A stretch of DNA of 64,000 nt, taken from assembly GCA_049792875.1 (NCBI GenBank), contig JBARBI010000267.1:1-64000 (forward strand), written 5' to 3'. Both the position numbers and the translations under genes were made by a program. The first letter of the stretch is position 1; each line of letters starts with the position of its first letter. Positions 1 through 7,985 of the stretch are shown piece after piece. This DNA comes from Sulfotelmatobacter sp049792875 (GTDB taxonomy: Bacteria; Acidobacteriota; Terriglobia; Terriglobales; Acidobacteriaceae). The notes under the pieces are model-generated. The model did not search any database, was not told where the DNA came from, and worked only from the letters and a program-made list of their open reading frames with translations.

Positions 1-204
1 CTCACCTGGACTCCCGTCGGCGCCGACATTTCCGGTTCCGGCGATCTCGGCTACACCTATGGCAACTATGAGTTTCATGCGAAAGCCAAAGACGGCAAGC
101 CAGTTGTGCAATACGGCAAGTACACCAGCATCTGGAAACAGCAGAAAGACGGAAGTTGGAAAGTAGTCCTCGACATGGGCAACGCCAGCCCAGAACCGAA
201 ATAA
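1..204 (+). CDS. DUF4440/SnoaL-like protein, C-terminal fragment
   Basis: This is an open frame from the window edge to a TAA at 202-204, giving the last 67 residues of a protein. The visible pattern (YGKYTSIWKQQKDGSWKVV followed by a short polar tail) is the closing beta-hairpin of the NTF2-like DUF4440/SnoaL fold. The family includes small secreted or cytoplasmic proteins of mostly unknown function. The start lies outside the window, so length and signal peptide cannot be judged. A second DUF4440-like gene lies at 59790-60230. Confidence 0.75.
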   Translation, partial: LTWTPVGADISGSGDLGYTYGNYEFHAKAKDGKPVVQYGKYTSIWKQQKDGSWKVVLDMGNASPEPK

Positions 205-302
205 AAACAGACTTTACTTCGCGTTCTCCGCGGTATTTCATAGCGAACTTGCGGTTCAAGTCTCTGCTTGTGGATAGAACAAAGCAACCGCGAAGCCGCC
301 AC

Positions 303-2282
303 CTATTTCCGAAAGTGATTCTTGATCGCCTCGGCCTGCGTCCGCGTCACGACCGCCGACAGTGCCGCCGGGTCGGCCTGCTTGACCGCCTGCACACTGC
401 CAAAATGTTCCAGCAATCTCCTCGTCGTGCTCGCCCCAACGCCGGGGATCTCCAGTAGTTCCGTGGACCGGTCACGCATTTGCCTGCGTTTGCGGTGAAA
501 CGTTACGGCAAAGCGGTGCGCCTCGTCGCGTATCAGTTGGATCAAGTGAAGCACCGGCGAGTGATGGTCCAGCGCAATTGGGTCCTTCTCCTGGCCGTAG
601 ACGTATAAGATCTCCTCGCGCTTGGCGATGGCAGCCAGCGGCTGGTTGATGATCTCCAGCGAATCCAGCGCTTCCGCAGCGGCGTGCAGTTGTCCGAGGC
701 CGCCGTCGATCAGCACCAGGCTGGGCATCGGCTTCTTTTCTTCCTGCACCCGCTTGTACCGCCGCGTCACCACCTCGCGCATGGAAGCGAAATCGTCCAC
801 ACCCTCCACCGTGCGAATAATGAACTTGCGGTAGTCCGATTTCTTCATTTTGCCGTCTTCCCACACGACCATCGAGGCAACCGTCTCCGCGCCCTGAAGG
901 TGCGAGATGTCGAAACATTCGATGCGCTTCGGCGGTTCCGGCAGGCCGAGTGTGTCCTGCAGTTCCTCCTGAATCTTCTGCGCATTGGGTTTGAGCACCC
1001 GAAAACGCTGGTCGTAGGACTGCTTTGCATTGTTCCCCGCCAGATCGATGAGAGAGCGCTTGTCTCCGCGCTGTGGAACGAGAATGTGCACACGTGTGGG
1101 GCGGACACTCCTGTCCGCCTCTTGTTCGGAGAGCAAGTCTTCGAGGGCTTCGCGATCCTCAAAATCGACAGGAACGTACAGATTCCGGGGAACATAAGGC
1201 TGCCCGATGTAGAGCTGCTTCAGCAAAGCAGAGAAGAACTCGTCGGGATGAAAGCTTCCGACCAAGTTCGCCTTGTCATCCTGAGGCCGGCGCGGTTTGC
1301 CGCCTGAAGGACCTACGGACTCGCCCGCTGCTCCAGGACTGCCAGCAGCCAGCAGAGGTCCTTCGCTTCGCTCAAGATGACACGCCGGTGAGGCAGAAAC
1401 GGCATCGACCGTCGCGGTCTCGGGCAGTTCCTCCCAGAAGAACTCCCTCCGGTCGACCATCTTTCCGCCACGCATGTGGAACAGGTTCACCGCCAGCATG
1501 CCGTTCTCGTAGTGATAGCCGAACACGTCGGCATCGTCCCCCTCGGCCGCGGCGATGCGCTGGCGCTCCTGCAGTTGCTCGACGGTCGAAATAAGATCGC
1601 GATACCTGGCGGCGCGCTCATACTCTTGCTCCGCCGCAGCCTGCTCCATGCGCGTGTGCAGCGAACGGCTCAAGTCGGTGGGTCGTCCCTCCAGAAACAA
1701 CTTCACGTCGCGCACCGCCTCCTGGTAGACATCCGGCGTGGTCAGATCCTGCACGCACGGTCCCAGGCAGCGCTTGATGTAGTACTGCAGGCACGGCCGC
1801 GGATGAAAACGCGTCAGGTCGACTTTGCACGAAGGAATCAGAAAATTGCGGTGGATCAGATCGACGATCCGGTATGCCAGGTTGGCAGGGAAGTACGGAC
1901 CGTAGTACGCGCTGCCGTCCTTGCGCAATCGCCGGGTCACGTAGACCCGGGGCCAGCGCTCGCCCAGCGTCAACTTCACGTAAGGATAAGTCTTGTCATC
2001 CCGCAGCAGGATGTTGAAGCGCGGCTTGCGCTGCTTGATCAGATTGTTTTCCAGCGCCAGCGCCTCTTTGTTGTTGGCGACGACGATGTAATCCACATCG
2101 ACTGCCTCGCGCACCAGGGTCCCCGTCTTGGCGTCTTCCCACCGCCCTTCGTGAAAGTAGCTGGCTACGCGGCTGCGCAGATTCTTCGCCTTCCCCACGT
2201 AAATCACATCGCCGTCGGCGTTCTTGTACAGATACACTCCGGGCTCGGCGGGAATGGTGCGGATTTTGGCGGGAAGATCCAT
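303..2282 (-). CDS. uvrC: UvrABC excinuclease subunit C
   Basis: UvrC makes the dual incisions on both sides of a UvrB-bound DNA lesion in nucleotide excision repair. Visible parts are the N-terminal GIY-YIG nuclease domain (about residues 10-90, with GVYLYKN and IYVGKAKNLRSRV), the UVR motif that binds UvrB (about 203-236), the RNase H-like second nuclease domain (from about 440), and the C-terminal helix-hairpin-helix (LLEIPGVGASTTRRLLEHFGS). At 659 residues it is about 50 longer than the usual 600-620. Two stretches account for the excess: about residues 291-343 and 388-397, both encoded by hairpin repeats that have inserted without breaking the frame. The ATG at 2282 gives the family-typical N-terminus. 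Confidence 0.96.
   Translation of the reverse strand: MDLPAKIRTIPAEPGVYLYKNADGDVIYVGKAKNLRSRVASYFHEGRWEDAKTGTLVREAVDVDYIVVANNKEALALENNLIKQRKPRFNILLRDDKTYPYVKLTLGERWPRVYVTRRLRKDGSAYYGPYFPANLAYRIVDLIHRNFLIPSCKVDLTRFHPRPCLQYYIKRCLGPCVQDLTTPDVYQEAVRDVKLFLEGRPTDLSRSLHTRMEQAAAEQEYERAARYRDLISTVEQLQERQRIAAAEGDDADVFGYHYENGMLAVNLFHMRGGKMVDRREFFWEELPETATVDAVSASPACHLERSEGPLLAAGSPGAAGESVGPSGGKPRRPQDDKANLVGSFHPDEFFSALLKQLYIGQPYVPRNLYVPVDFEDREALEDLLSEQEADRSVRPTRVHILVPQRGDKRSLIDLAGNNAKQSYDQRFRVLKPNAQKIQEELQDTLGLPEPPKRIECFDISHLQGAETVASMVVWEDGKMKKSDYRKFIIRTVEGVDDFASMREVVTRRYKRVQEEKKPMPSLVLIDGGLGQLHAAAEALDSLEIINQPLAAIAKREEILYVYGQEKDPIALDHHSPVLHLIQLIRDEAHRFAVTFHRKRRQMRDRSTELLEIPGVGASTTRRLLEHFGSVQAVKQADPAALSAVVTRTQAEAIKNHFRK
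1093..1120. repeat. Short hairpin insertion inside uvrC
   Basis: A short palindrome (gcggaca ... tgtccgc) lies where UvrC should run directly from LSEQ into VHILVPQRGDK. It adds roughly ten residues (about 388-397). It looks like a second, independent small repeat insertion tolerated in a loop. Confidence 0.55.
1274..1381. repeat. REP-like hairpin element inside uvrC
   Basis: Nested inverted arms are visible: gtcatcctgag at 1274 against ctcaagatgac at 1371 (one mismatch), and gaaggacct at 1306 against aggtccttc at 1355 (perfect). The same arms occur in the fabH1-fabH2 spacer at 58369-58446. Here the element is read in frame and encodes a CHLERSEGPLL-type peptide in UvrC. Confidence 0.8.
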
Positions 2283-2741
2283 TCGGGAGCGAGTCTATAT
2301 TTTACGGTCTCGCGCCACCCCAGGCACGACTGCCCAGGGGATAAAGGCATTCTTGGCACTCGCCTGTCAGCTTCGCAATCCGCGGCCGTTCTCGGCGAAC
2401 GGGGCGATTAAGAGCTTTCGTCCATCACCCCAGGGGTTCCGCTTGCGAGGATGGCTTGGAAGGGTGTTGCGAGACTCGCCATATAAAATTTCCACTCCGC
2501 GTGTGGGCTTTGCGTCCTTAAGTATCCGGTGTGCTGGTGCGACCGGTGCAGCCCTCTTCCGCAAGCCATTGAAAATGTATATACTTACACCGAATGTAGG
2601 AAGTCAAGAAAACTGGCATGTCCCGTGCAAAAGTAGAGACGGGACTTGTAAGTAGCTAACAGTCATTCCCAGGGCCTCAAGATTGCAAATGCGCGCGGCA
2701 ACCCAGGGCGCGACAAAGATTGGACTAAGGAGCCTCACCCT
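2283..2741. other. Intergenic region uvrC / OmpA lipoprotein
   Basis: This 459-bp spacer lies upstream of both divergent genes. No protein-like frame was recognised. The only structured signals are a -24/-12-like element at 2614-2629 and an overlapping hairpin (gtcccgt at 2620, acgggac at 2639). Confidence 0.5.
2614..2629 (+). promoter_or_regulatory. Candidate sigma-54 promoter for the OmpA-like gene
   Basis: The sequence tggcatgtcccgtgca matches the sigma-54 consensus TGGCAC-N5-TTGCA at 9 of 11 fixed positions, with GG and GC at the required spacing. It lies 112 bp before the ATG at 2742. No upstream activator palindrome was found, so this remains a motif match only. Confidence 0.4.
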
Positions 2742-3482
2742 ATGAACCGCACTTCGTTAGTGATTTGCCTGGCAGCCAGCATGGTGGCCACCGTCGGCTG
2801 CGCCAGCAAGAATTACGTCAAACAGCAGACGACGCCACTGATCAACAAAACCAACGAACTCGATGACCTGACCGCGAAGAACACCAAGGACATCAAGGAC
2901 GTCGACGCGCGTGCCCAGGCCGGCATCCAGGCCGTAAACTCCAAGACCGCTGAAGTTGAGCAGAAGGCCCAGACCGCCGGACAGACCGCAGCGTCCGCCC
3001 AGCAGATGGCCGACGCCGCCAATGGCCGCGTGGGCGTGCTGACCAACACCGTCGCCAACCTCGACAACTATCACGCCGTCGCCGAAACCTCCGTGAAGTT
3101 TGGCTTTAACAAAGACAATCTGACGCCGCAAGCCCAGCAGGCGCTCGATCAGCTCGCGGCTAGCTTTGCCAGCACGAAGGGCTACATCATTGCGCTGGAA
3201 GGCGGAACGGATTCGGTGGGCCCGGCCGATTACAACTATGATTTGAGCCAGCGCCGCGCTAGTTCGGTGATTCAGTATCTGGCTACGAAGTACAACGTGC
3301 CTGCGTACAAGATCTACGTGATTGGGCTCGGCAAAGATAAGCCCGTGGAGTCGAACAAGACCTCCACCGGCCGCGCCGATAACCGCCGCGTTGATGTGCG
3401 CTTGATGACCAACACGGTGGGCGGAAGCACACCTGCTTCGACACCGGCAACCACAGGCACCAACAATCCGTCATCGATGTAA
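2742..3482 (+). CDS. OmpA/Pal-type peptidoglycan-binding lipoprotein
   Basis: This is a 246-residue envelope protein. The N-terminus is a lipoprotein signal (hydrophobic to residue 19, then VGC with the acylated Cys at 20). Residues about 30-95 are heptad-rich and charged, predicting a coiled-coil spacer rich in Ala and Gln. Residues about 113-222 form an OmpA C-terminal domain, with the GGTDSVGPADYNYDLSQRRA and RADNRRVDV signatures that contact peptidoglycan. The tail is Thr/Pro-rich. It probably tethers the outer membrane to the wall, as Pal does. A ribosome site (aaggag) precedes the ATG, and a strong terminator follows at 3521. Tol-Pal neighbours are absent, so the symbol pal is not assigned. 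Confidence 0.85.
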   Translation: MNRTSLVICLAASMVATVGCASKNYVKQQTTPLINKTNELDDLTAKNTKDIKDVDARAQAGIQAVNSKTAEVEQKAQTAGQTAASAQQMADAANGRVGVLTNTVANLDNYHAVAETSVKFGFNKDNLTPQAQQALDQLAASFASTKGYIIALEGGTDSVGPADYNYDLSQRRASSVIQYLATKYNVPAYKIYVIGLGKDKPVESNKTSTGRADNRRVDVRLMTNTVGGSTPASTPATTGTNNPSSM

Positions 3483-3520
3483 CCAAGACTTTACCCTCCT
3501 CCCCGGAGGACTTCGCCAAC

Positions 3521-3561
3521 CAGGCCGCTCAAAGCCTCCCCCTGAGCGGCCTGCTTTTTTT
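3521..3561 (+). terminator. Rho-independent terminator after the OmpA-like gene
   Basis: A perfect 10-bp stem (caggccgctc / gagcggcctg) is followed by a run of seven T residues, 39 bp after the stop codon. Confidence 0.9.
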
Positions 3562-3608
3562 GAGCTTCTAGCCTCTAGCTCCTAGCTTCCAGCCTCCAAC
3601 CTCCCTCG
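3562..3608. repeat. Degenerate ctagctt-type simple repeat
   Basis: The sequence consists of short imperfect repeats of a gcttctagc / gctcctagc / gcttccagc motif. A second run of this type occurs at 47633-47659 near thpR. No function is apparent. Confidence 0.5.
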
Positions 3609-3812
3609 ACTCAGTACCTGTGCGCTTTCTGGGCGGGCCTTGCCCTTCTCCCCCTCTCCCGAGCGTACTTTGCGAATTGACCGAGACCGCGGTGGATTCC
3701 GCAAAACACACAAAGCGAATCCTGGGAGGGTAGGACTTTGTCACCGCTTGCCCAAGATTTCCAAAAGCCACGCCCTCGTTTCAGTGGAGGGATTTGCGCC
3801 CGTCGAGTTACG

Positions 3813-4676
3813 ATGGCAGCCATGCCGACCATCCCTCTCTCCCGTCGCTCGTTTCTTGCCATGTCCCCGATGTTGCCTTGGGCCTTCCAGAGCGTGGCCG
3901 TCGCCAACTCGATTCCCGTGGGACTGGAACTCTACTCCGTCCGCGATGCTCTCAAGCAGGATCCCGACGGTACTGTGCGCACCGTTGCTCAAATGGGATA
4001 CCTGGGCGTCGAGTTCTACGCCCCATACTTCGATTGGACCGACTCCCAGGCCAAGCAGATGCGCAAATTGCTGGATGATCTGGCTATCCGCTGCTACTCC
4101 ACCCACAACGATGGAGACTACCTTCTCGCGAAGAACATCAATCGTGCGCGGGATCTGAACCTGATTCTTGGCAGCAAGTATGTCGTCTTGGCCTGGTCCG
4201 ACCCGAAGTCCGGTGCCGATGGCTGGAAGGGGGTTGCGGACACCCTGAATTCTGCCGCCGAGACCTTGGAACCCTCCGGTCTCAAGGCCGGCTACCACAA
4301 CCACCAGGCGGAGTTCACCGGCGCCGTGGAGCAGCGTCCGATGGATTTTCTCGCCAAGAACACGAAGTCCTCGGTGATGTTGCAGTTAGATGTCGGCACC
4401 TGCCTGGAAGCGGGTTCTGACCCGGTGGCGTGGATTCGAGCCAACCCGGGGCGCATTCGCTCCATCCATTGTAAAGACTGGTCGCCGGCCCCCCATAAAG
4501 GCTACAAGGTCTTGTTTGGGGAAGGCGTGGCCGATTGGAAAGGCATCTTCAAAGCTGCCGAAAGCGTCGGCGGAGTGGAGTATTACCTTGTCGAACAAGA
4601 GGGAAGCCAGTTCTCCGAGTTTGAGACCGCGCGCAAGTGCCTGCAGGCATTCCGTGAAACCCATGCAGGGCGTTAA
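3813..4676 (+). CDS. Tat-exported sugar phosphate isomerase/epimerase-like protein
   Basis: This 287-residue protein belongs to the xylose-isomerase-like TIM-barrel family (AP endonuclease family 2 fold). The N-terminus carries a twin-arginine signal (SRRSFLAM) and a hydrophobic stretch, so it is probably folded in the cytoplasm and exported. Family marks include VGLELYSVRD, YHNHQAEF, LQLDVGTCLEAG and HCKDWSP, which supply metal ligands (Glu, His, Asp, His). Substrate is unknown; relatives act on hydroxypyruvate, inositol derivatives or ketohexoses. The ATG at 3813 keeps the Tat motif near the N-terminus; an upstream ATG at 3738 would add 25 unlikely residues. The TPR gene follows after 4 bp, implying an operon. 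Confidence 0.8.
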   Translation: MAAMPTIPLSRRSFLAMSPMLPWAFQSVAVANSIPVGLELYSVRDALKQDPDGTVRTVAQMGYLGVEFYAPYFDWTDSQAKQMRKLLDDLAIRCYSTHNDGDYLLAKNINRARDLNLILGSKYVVLAWSDPKSGADGWKGVADTLNSAAETLEPSGLKAGYHNHQAEFTGAVEQRPMDFLAKNTKSSVMLQLDVGTCLEAGSDPVAWIRANPGRIRSIHCKDWSPAPHKGYKVLFGEGVADWKGIFKAAESVGGVEYYLVEQEGSQFSEFETARKCLQAFRETHAGR

Positions 4677-4680
4677 AATA

Positions 4681-5322
4681 ATGTCTATGCGGAGGTTGCT
4701 TTTTGTAGTATTGCTCGGAGGCTGTGTGGGTGCCTGGGCGCAGAATTCCAGTCCCTCCAATTCTGCGCCGTCGGATGCACAAACGCCGGACTCCCCTTCA
4801 TCGACCGCGTCCAAACCAGCTACTCCCCGCACTCCGAGTTTGGCGCCCCCACGGTCCGATCGTGTGAACGCGAACGACCTGCCCATTGAACCAGGAGAGA
4901 GTTCGAGCAAAGATACCCGGATCGACTTGAGTCCCCCGGAGAACGATGCCAAGGCCCATCCGCAGAGTTCCGAGGTTCTGATGGACGAGGGCTCCTCCGG
5001 CAACGCCGACGTGGGCGAATTCCATTCGTGGAATCCGCACAAGGCGGCCAAGGATGTTGAGGTGGGAGACTTCTACTTCAAGCGCAAGAACTACCGCGCC
5101 GCCGAGGATCGCTACCGCGAGGCCCTATTCTACAAAGACAATGACGCCGTCGCCACGTTCCGCCTGGCGGTGTGCCTGGAAAAATTGGATCAGCCAGAAG
5201 GAGCGCGCAAGGAATACGAGAGCTATTTGAGTATCCTGCCCCACGGCCCGCAGTCCGAGGACGCGCGGAAAGCAATCGACCGGTTGAAAGGGCCTGCCGC
5301 CAGCACCAAGCCCACCAAGTGA
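4681..5322 (+). CDS. Secreted TPR-repeat protein
   Basis: This 213-residue protein begins with a Sec signal peptide (MRRLLFVVLLGG... ending near AWAQ). A long Ser/Pro/Thr-rich linker (about 20-120) precedes two TPR-like helical hairpins (VGDFYFKRKNYRAAEDRYREA and the next VATFRLAVCLEKL... unit). TPR units mediate protein contacts, so it may be a periplasmic scaffold. It starts 4 bp after the isomerase-like gene and is probably translated from the same mRNA. A second ATG two codons downstream is equally possible. Exact function is unknown. Confidence 0.75.
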   Translation: MSMRRLLFVVLLGGCVGAWAQNSSPSNSAPSDAQTPDSPSSTASKPATPRTPSLAPPRSDRVNANDLPIEPGESSSKDTRIDLSPPENDAKAHPQSSEVLMDEGSSGNADVGEFHSWNPHKAAKDVEVGDFYFKRKNYRAAEDRYREALFYKDNDAVATFRLAVCLEKLDQPEGARKEYESYLSILPHGPQSEDARKAIDRLKGPAASTKPTK

Positions 5323-5387
5323 CACCCGGAGTCAACGGAACACACGACTGCCATGGTGACCGCGCTACCTGGCAGGCCCGGCATCCC

Positions 5388-6068
5388 TCATCTGTGTGTT
5401 TTCCCCGCTTGCGGTTTTTTTCTCTGGTGGTCTCCGCTGGCATTTCCCACGCGACTCCGCTTGCCTTCGCCCAGAATCAGATTGGAAGGCCACTTCGGTC
5501 CGGATTGAACCGGGCTCTTGGATCGCGCCGCCGAATCCAGGATGGCGTCGAAGGCGTCCATGCAGGCGTGCACGGTCTGAGTCCGCAGCACGCCCTCGAA
5601 GCCGCCGCGGATGATCAGCATGGCCGTGCCGTGCATCAGGCACCACACCGCCATCATCAGGCGCGTGTGTTCGCGTGGCGTGCCTCCCAGGCGTTTTGCC
5701 ACGCGCTCGCGCATGAGATTGAAGGTGGGCCAGGGTTCATGCAGGGAAGGGGGCTTGGCCACGCCGTCAAAAAGCACTTCGTAGGAATGCCGGTGCTGCA
5801 GGGCAAACTCGATGTGAGCTTCGAAAGCCTCTCGCAGGGTGCTGGTGCGGCTGAGCGCGGCAAACAGTTCGCTCCGAGTCATGACGCGCAGCGCGCGCAG
5901 AATGTCGTCGCGGTCGCGGTAGCGCTCGTACACCGTCGGCGTGGTCGTGCCCGACGCTTTGGCCACGGCGCGCATCGTGAGCGTTTTCTCGCCGCCGCGC
6001 GCCCACAGTCGCGACGCCGCTCCGAGAATTCGTTGCTCTAGATCAGGGTCGGGATGCCGGGGCACCAT
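5388..6068 (-). CDS. TetR/AcrR family transcriptional regulator
   Basis: This 226-residue repressor-type protein has an N-terminal TetR helix-turn-helix at about residues 12-60 (TMRAVAKASGTTTPTVYERYRDR) and an alpha-helical ligand-binding core including HEPWPTFNLMRERVAKRL and a WCLMHGTAMLI helix. TetR proteins usually repress a nearby transporter or enzyme and are released by a small ligand. A palindrome at 6100-6130, 32 bp upstream of the start, is the likely operator, suggesting autoregulation. No intact divergent target gene is present. Confidence 0.88.
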   Translation of the reverse strand: MVPRHPDPDLEQRILGAASRLWARGGEKTLTMRAVAKASGTTTPTVYERYRDRDDILRALRVMTRSELFAALSRTSTLREAFEAHIEFALQHRHSYEVLFDGVAKPPSLHEPWPTFNLMRERVAKRLGGTPREHTRLMMAVWCLMHGTAMLIIRGGFEGVLRTQTVHACMDAFDAILDSAARSKSPVQSGPKWPSNLILGEGKRSRVGNASGDHQRKKPQAGKTHR

Positions 6069-6099
6069 GCCTCCAACGCTCGCAAATTATTACTTGAAC

Positions 6100-6130
6100 T
6101 GCGTTTAACTAACGCCGTATACTAAACGCA
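6100..6130. promoter_or_regulatory. Palindrome upstream of tetR, candidate operator
   Basis: Perfect 8-bp arms tgcgttta (6100-6107) and taaacgca (6123-6130) surround a 15-bp centre that itself contains gtatac. The position just ahead of the TetR gene suits a dimer-binding operator. Confidence 0.6.
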
Positions 6131-6540
6131 CAAAGCAAGAACTGATGACCTCGCAGAGTGGGTCCCGCCGGAATCGCGAACATGGCAGTCCTCCCAATAC
6201 GGTTCCCGGGGCCCCCTCTGCGTTCCGCCGCAAAACACTCGAGGAGTTCTCGACGGTGCCCGTAGTCAAATCAAGGTTGATGTAAAACGCCTTAAAGCGG
6301 AGCGTGGAGTTGTTGAGCGCGCACTGCGCTGCCGATCGTGTTCGGCTCCAGCATTTTCCGCAGGACATAGTTGAATCCGGTGAGCGTCGGACCCTGCGAC
6401 GGGCGATTGTTTCGGTCCAGGCTCTACACCACTTTTTTCCCCAAATCGAGGCCCAGATCAATCACCCGGACGATTCCAACCCGTAAGGCCGTCTTTCTCT
6501 CCAGCTAGCGACTCAGTGGCGCAATCTGCCGCAGATTCAA
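6131..6540. other. Intergenic region with no clear gene
   Basis: About 410 bp. Short minus-strand frames look protein-like (for example GPTLTGFNYVLRKMLEPNT near 6340-6410, and RVIDLGLDLGKKVV near 6425-6480), but they are broken by stops. This may be the decayed remnant of a gene once paired with the TetR regulator. No functional call can be made. Confidence 0.35.
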
Positions 6541-7230
6541 CTACTTCTCCACCCGGATGAATTCCCCCGTGGAAGCGTTGACCGCCACGGTCAGCTTGGC
6601 TCCTTCTCGGCTGGATCCATAGATGACATGCCAGGTGAGTTCACTCGTGTTGTGGTTCCAGTCGCAAACGTAGATCACCGGCGTGTCGGGCGCCTTCTCC
6701 AGCACCTTGTCGCCGCCGTGTTTTTGCGACGTGGCGAAAGCCTGGTCCGAATCGATCTTGAGGAAGGCCATGTCAAACACCTGCGTGGACGAGTTCGACG
6801 GACTGTAACTGTCTTCGATTCCCGGATTCACCCCGCGCGGCGGTGCCCCGTCGGCCGCACTGCCAGACCAGGTGTACGATTTTTCCGAGCGCTGGGCGGG
6901 CGAGGCAAAACTGGCACGCCAAACCGCCCATTTGCCGTCGTGGCCGTTGCCGTCGGTGGTGGCCGTGGATTCCAGGCGGTAAGGCTTGGCATCCTGGTTC
7001 CAGCCGCGCGCCGCGACGTAAAGTTTCTGAAACGCCGAACGCGCCGTGATCAGTTCGGGGCCTTTCGCTTCAGGCTTCGCCGTCTCCGCCGGTTTGCTGG
7101 ATTCCGACGAACATGACGTCAGCAGCGCCAGCAGAATCAGGGCGCAAGCCGCAAACGACCACACGCAGTAAGTCCCGCGCCCTTCGCTTCTTTGCTGCTG
7201 ACTTCGCTGAAGCCCACTCCTGAAATCCAT
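6541..7230 (-). CDS. Predicted lipoprotein of unknown function
   Basis: This 229-residue protein has an unusually long N-terminus before a lipobox (ALLTSC, Cys 40), so it is probably lipid-anchored. The mature part begins with a Pro/Glu/Ala-rich linker, then a globular domain. The last 35 residues (ELTWHVIYGSS...VAVNASTGEFIRVEK) resemble the PepSY-like pattern in which a measured quantity is stored as a beta-hairpin. The chosen ATG at 7230 has a strong gaggag site. An ATG at 7290 also has an aggaagg site and would add 20 polar residues. The ORF extends further upstream to 7881, but that part overlaps the opposite DinB gene and is not real coding. Function unknown. Confidence 0.7.
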   Translation of the reverse strand: MDFRSGLQRSQQQRSEGRGTYCVWSFAACALILLALLTSCSSESSKPAETAKPEAKGPELITARSAFQKLYVAARGWNQDAKPYRLESTATTDGNGHDGKWAVWRASFASPAQRSEKSYTWSGSAADGAPPRGVNPGIEDSYSPSNSSTQVFDMAFLKIDSDQAFATSQKHGGDKVLEKAPDTPVIYVCDWNHNTSELTWHVIYGSSREGAKLTVAVNASTGEFIRVEK

Positions 7231-7374
7231 TCCTGATCTCTCCTCTGGAGTCGCTGTCTGGTCGGTGTGGGCGAGGCTGGCCGTCTTCATGGCATCCTTC
7301 CTGTGATAACTTTGCATGGGTTTTGTTGTCGCGCAACATTTTAACCGAAAGCGCGAAAAAGGTAAGTAACGCCC

Positions 7375-7887
7375 GTGGACCCTGGTCTCCAGAGATTGCA
7401 GAGCGAAATCGCGTCGTCCATCGCCGGACTGACCGCAGAGCAATTCACCCAACATCCGCCCGGAAAGTGGTGTATCGCCGAGGTGATGGAGCATCTTTAC
7501 CTGACCTATACAGGAACGGTGAAAGGATTCGAGCGTGTGGCTGAAGCCGGCAAGCCGCTGGCCACCGTTCAATCCTGGGCGCAGCGCGGCCGCACGCTGC
7601 TTGTCGTGGGGTTCGGCTACCTGCCGTCGGGCCGGGAAGCCCCGCCCGTGGCTCGTCCCCGCGGAGTGGCGCCGGAGAAGGTGCTGGCGGAGATTGGCCC
7701 GAAAATCGCAGAGATGGATGCCATCGCTGCGCGCTGCGAGCAGCAGTTTGGGCGGCGCCGCAAACTGCTGGACCACCCGATCCTTGGTCCACTCACGGCC
7801 GCGCAGTGGAGAAAGTTTCACCTGGCGCACGGCTTGCACCATGTGAAACAGATCCGCCGCCTGCGAGCGTCCGCGCCTCACGGGTAG
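7375..7887 (+). CDS. DinB-like/DUF1569 family protein
   Basis: This 170-residue four-helix-bundle protein starts at a GTG. It shows the family pattern GKWCIAEVMEHLY near residue 30 and HLAHGLHHVKQI near residue 145; these His residues are positioned to bind a divalent metal as in DinB/YfiT proteins. Members include thiol-dependent S-transferases, but the activity cannot be assigned from sequence. It is divergent from the lipoprotein gene and ends at a terminator shared with the next convergent gene. Confidence 0.78.
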   Translation: MDPGLQRLQSEIASSIAGLTAEQFTQHPPGKWCIAEVMEHLYLTYTGTVKGFERVAEAGKPLATVQSWAQRGRTLLVVGFGYLPSGREAPPVARPRGVAPEKVLAEIGPKIAEMDAIAARCEQQFGRRRKLLDHPILGPLTAAQWRKFHLAHGLHHVKQIRRLRASAPHG

Positions 7888-7935
7888 CGCACGCGTCCCG
7901 GGAGCCTGACGGGACCGATCACCCGAAAATAAGTC

Positions 7936-7970
7936 GAGCGCCGGAGTCTAACTCCGGCGCTCGGGTTTTT
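7936..7970. terminator. Strong terminator between convergent genes
   Basis: A perfect 12-bp stem (gagcgccggagt / actccggcgctc) with a 3-nt loop is followed by ggg and five T residues. It lies between the DinB gene and the minus-strand gene ending at 7986, and may also work in reverse. Confidence 0.85.
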
Positions 7971-7985
7971 GCCAGCGTGCCTCTC

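Noticed and set aside
1476..2411. Long plus-strand open frame opposite uvrC
   Set aside because: It is a shadow of the GC-rich uvrC codons with no domain pattern and no ribosome site.
7291..7881. Upstream extension of the minus-strand lipoprotein frame to 446 residues
   Set aside because: It lies antisense to the DinB gene, has no lipoprotein signal at its own start, and the real start has a good ribosome site.
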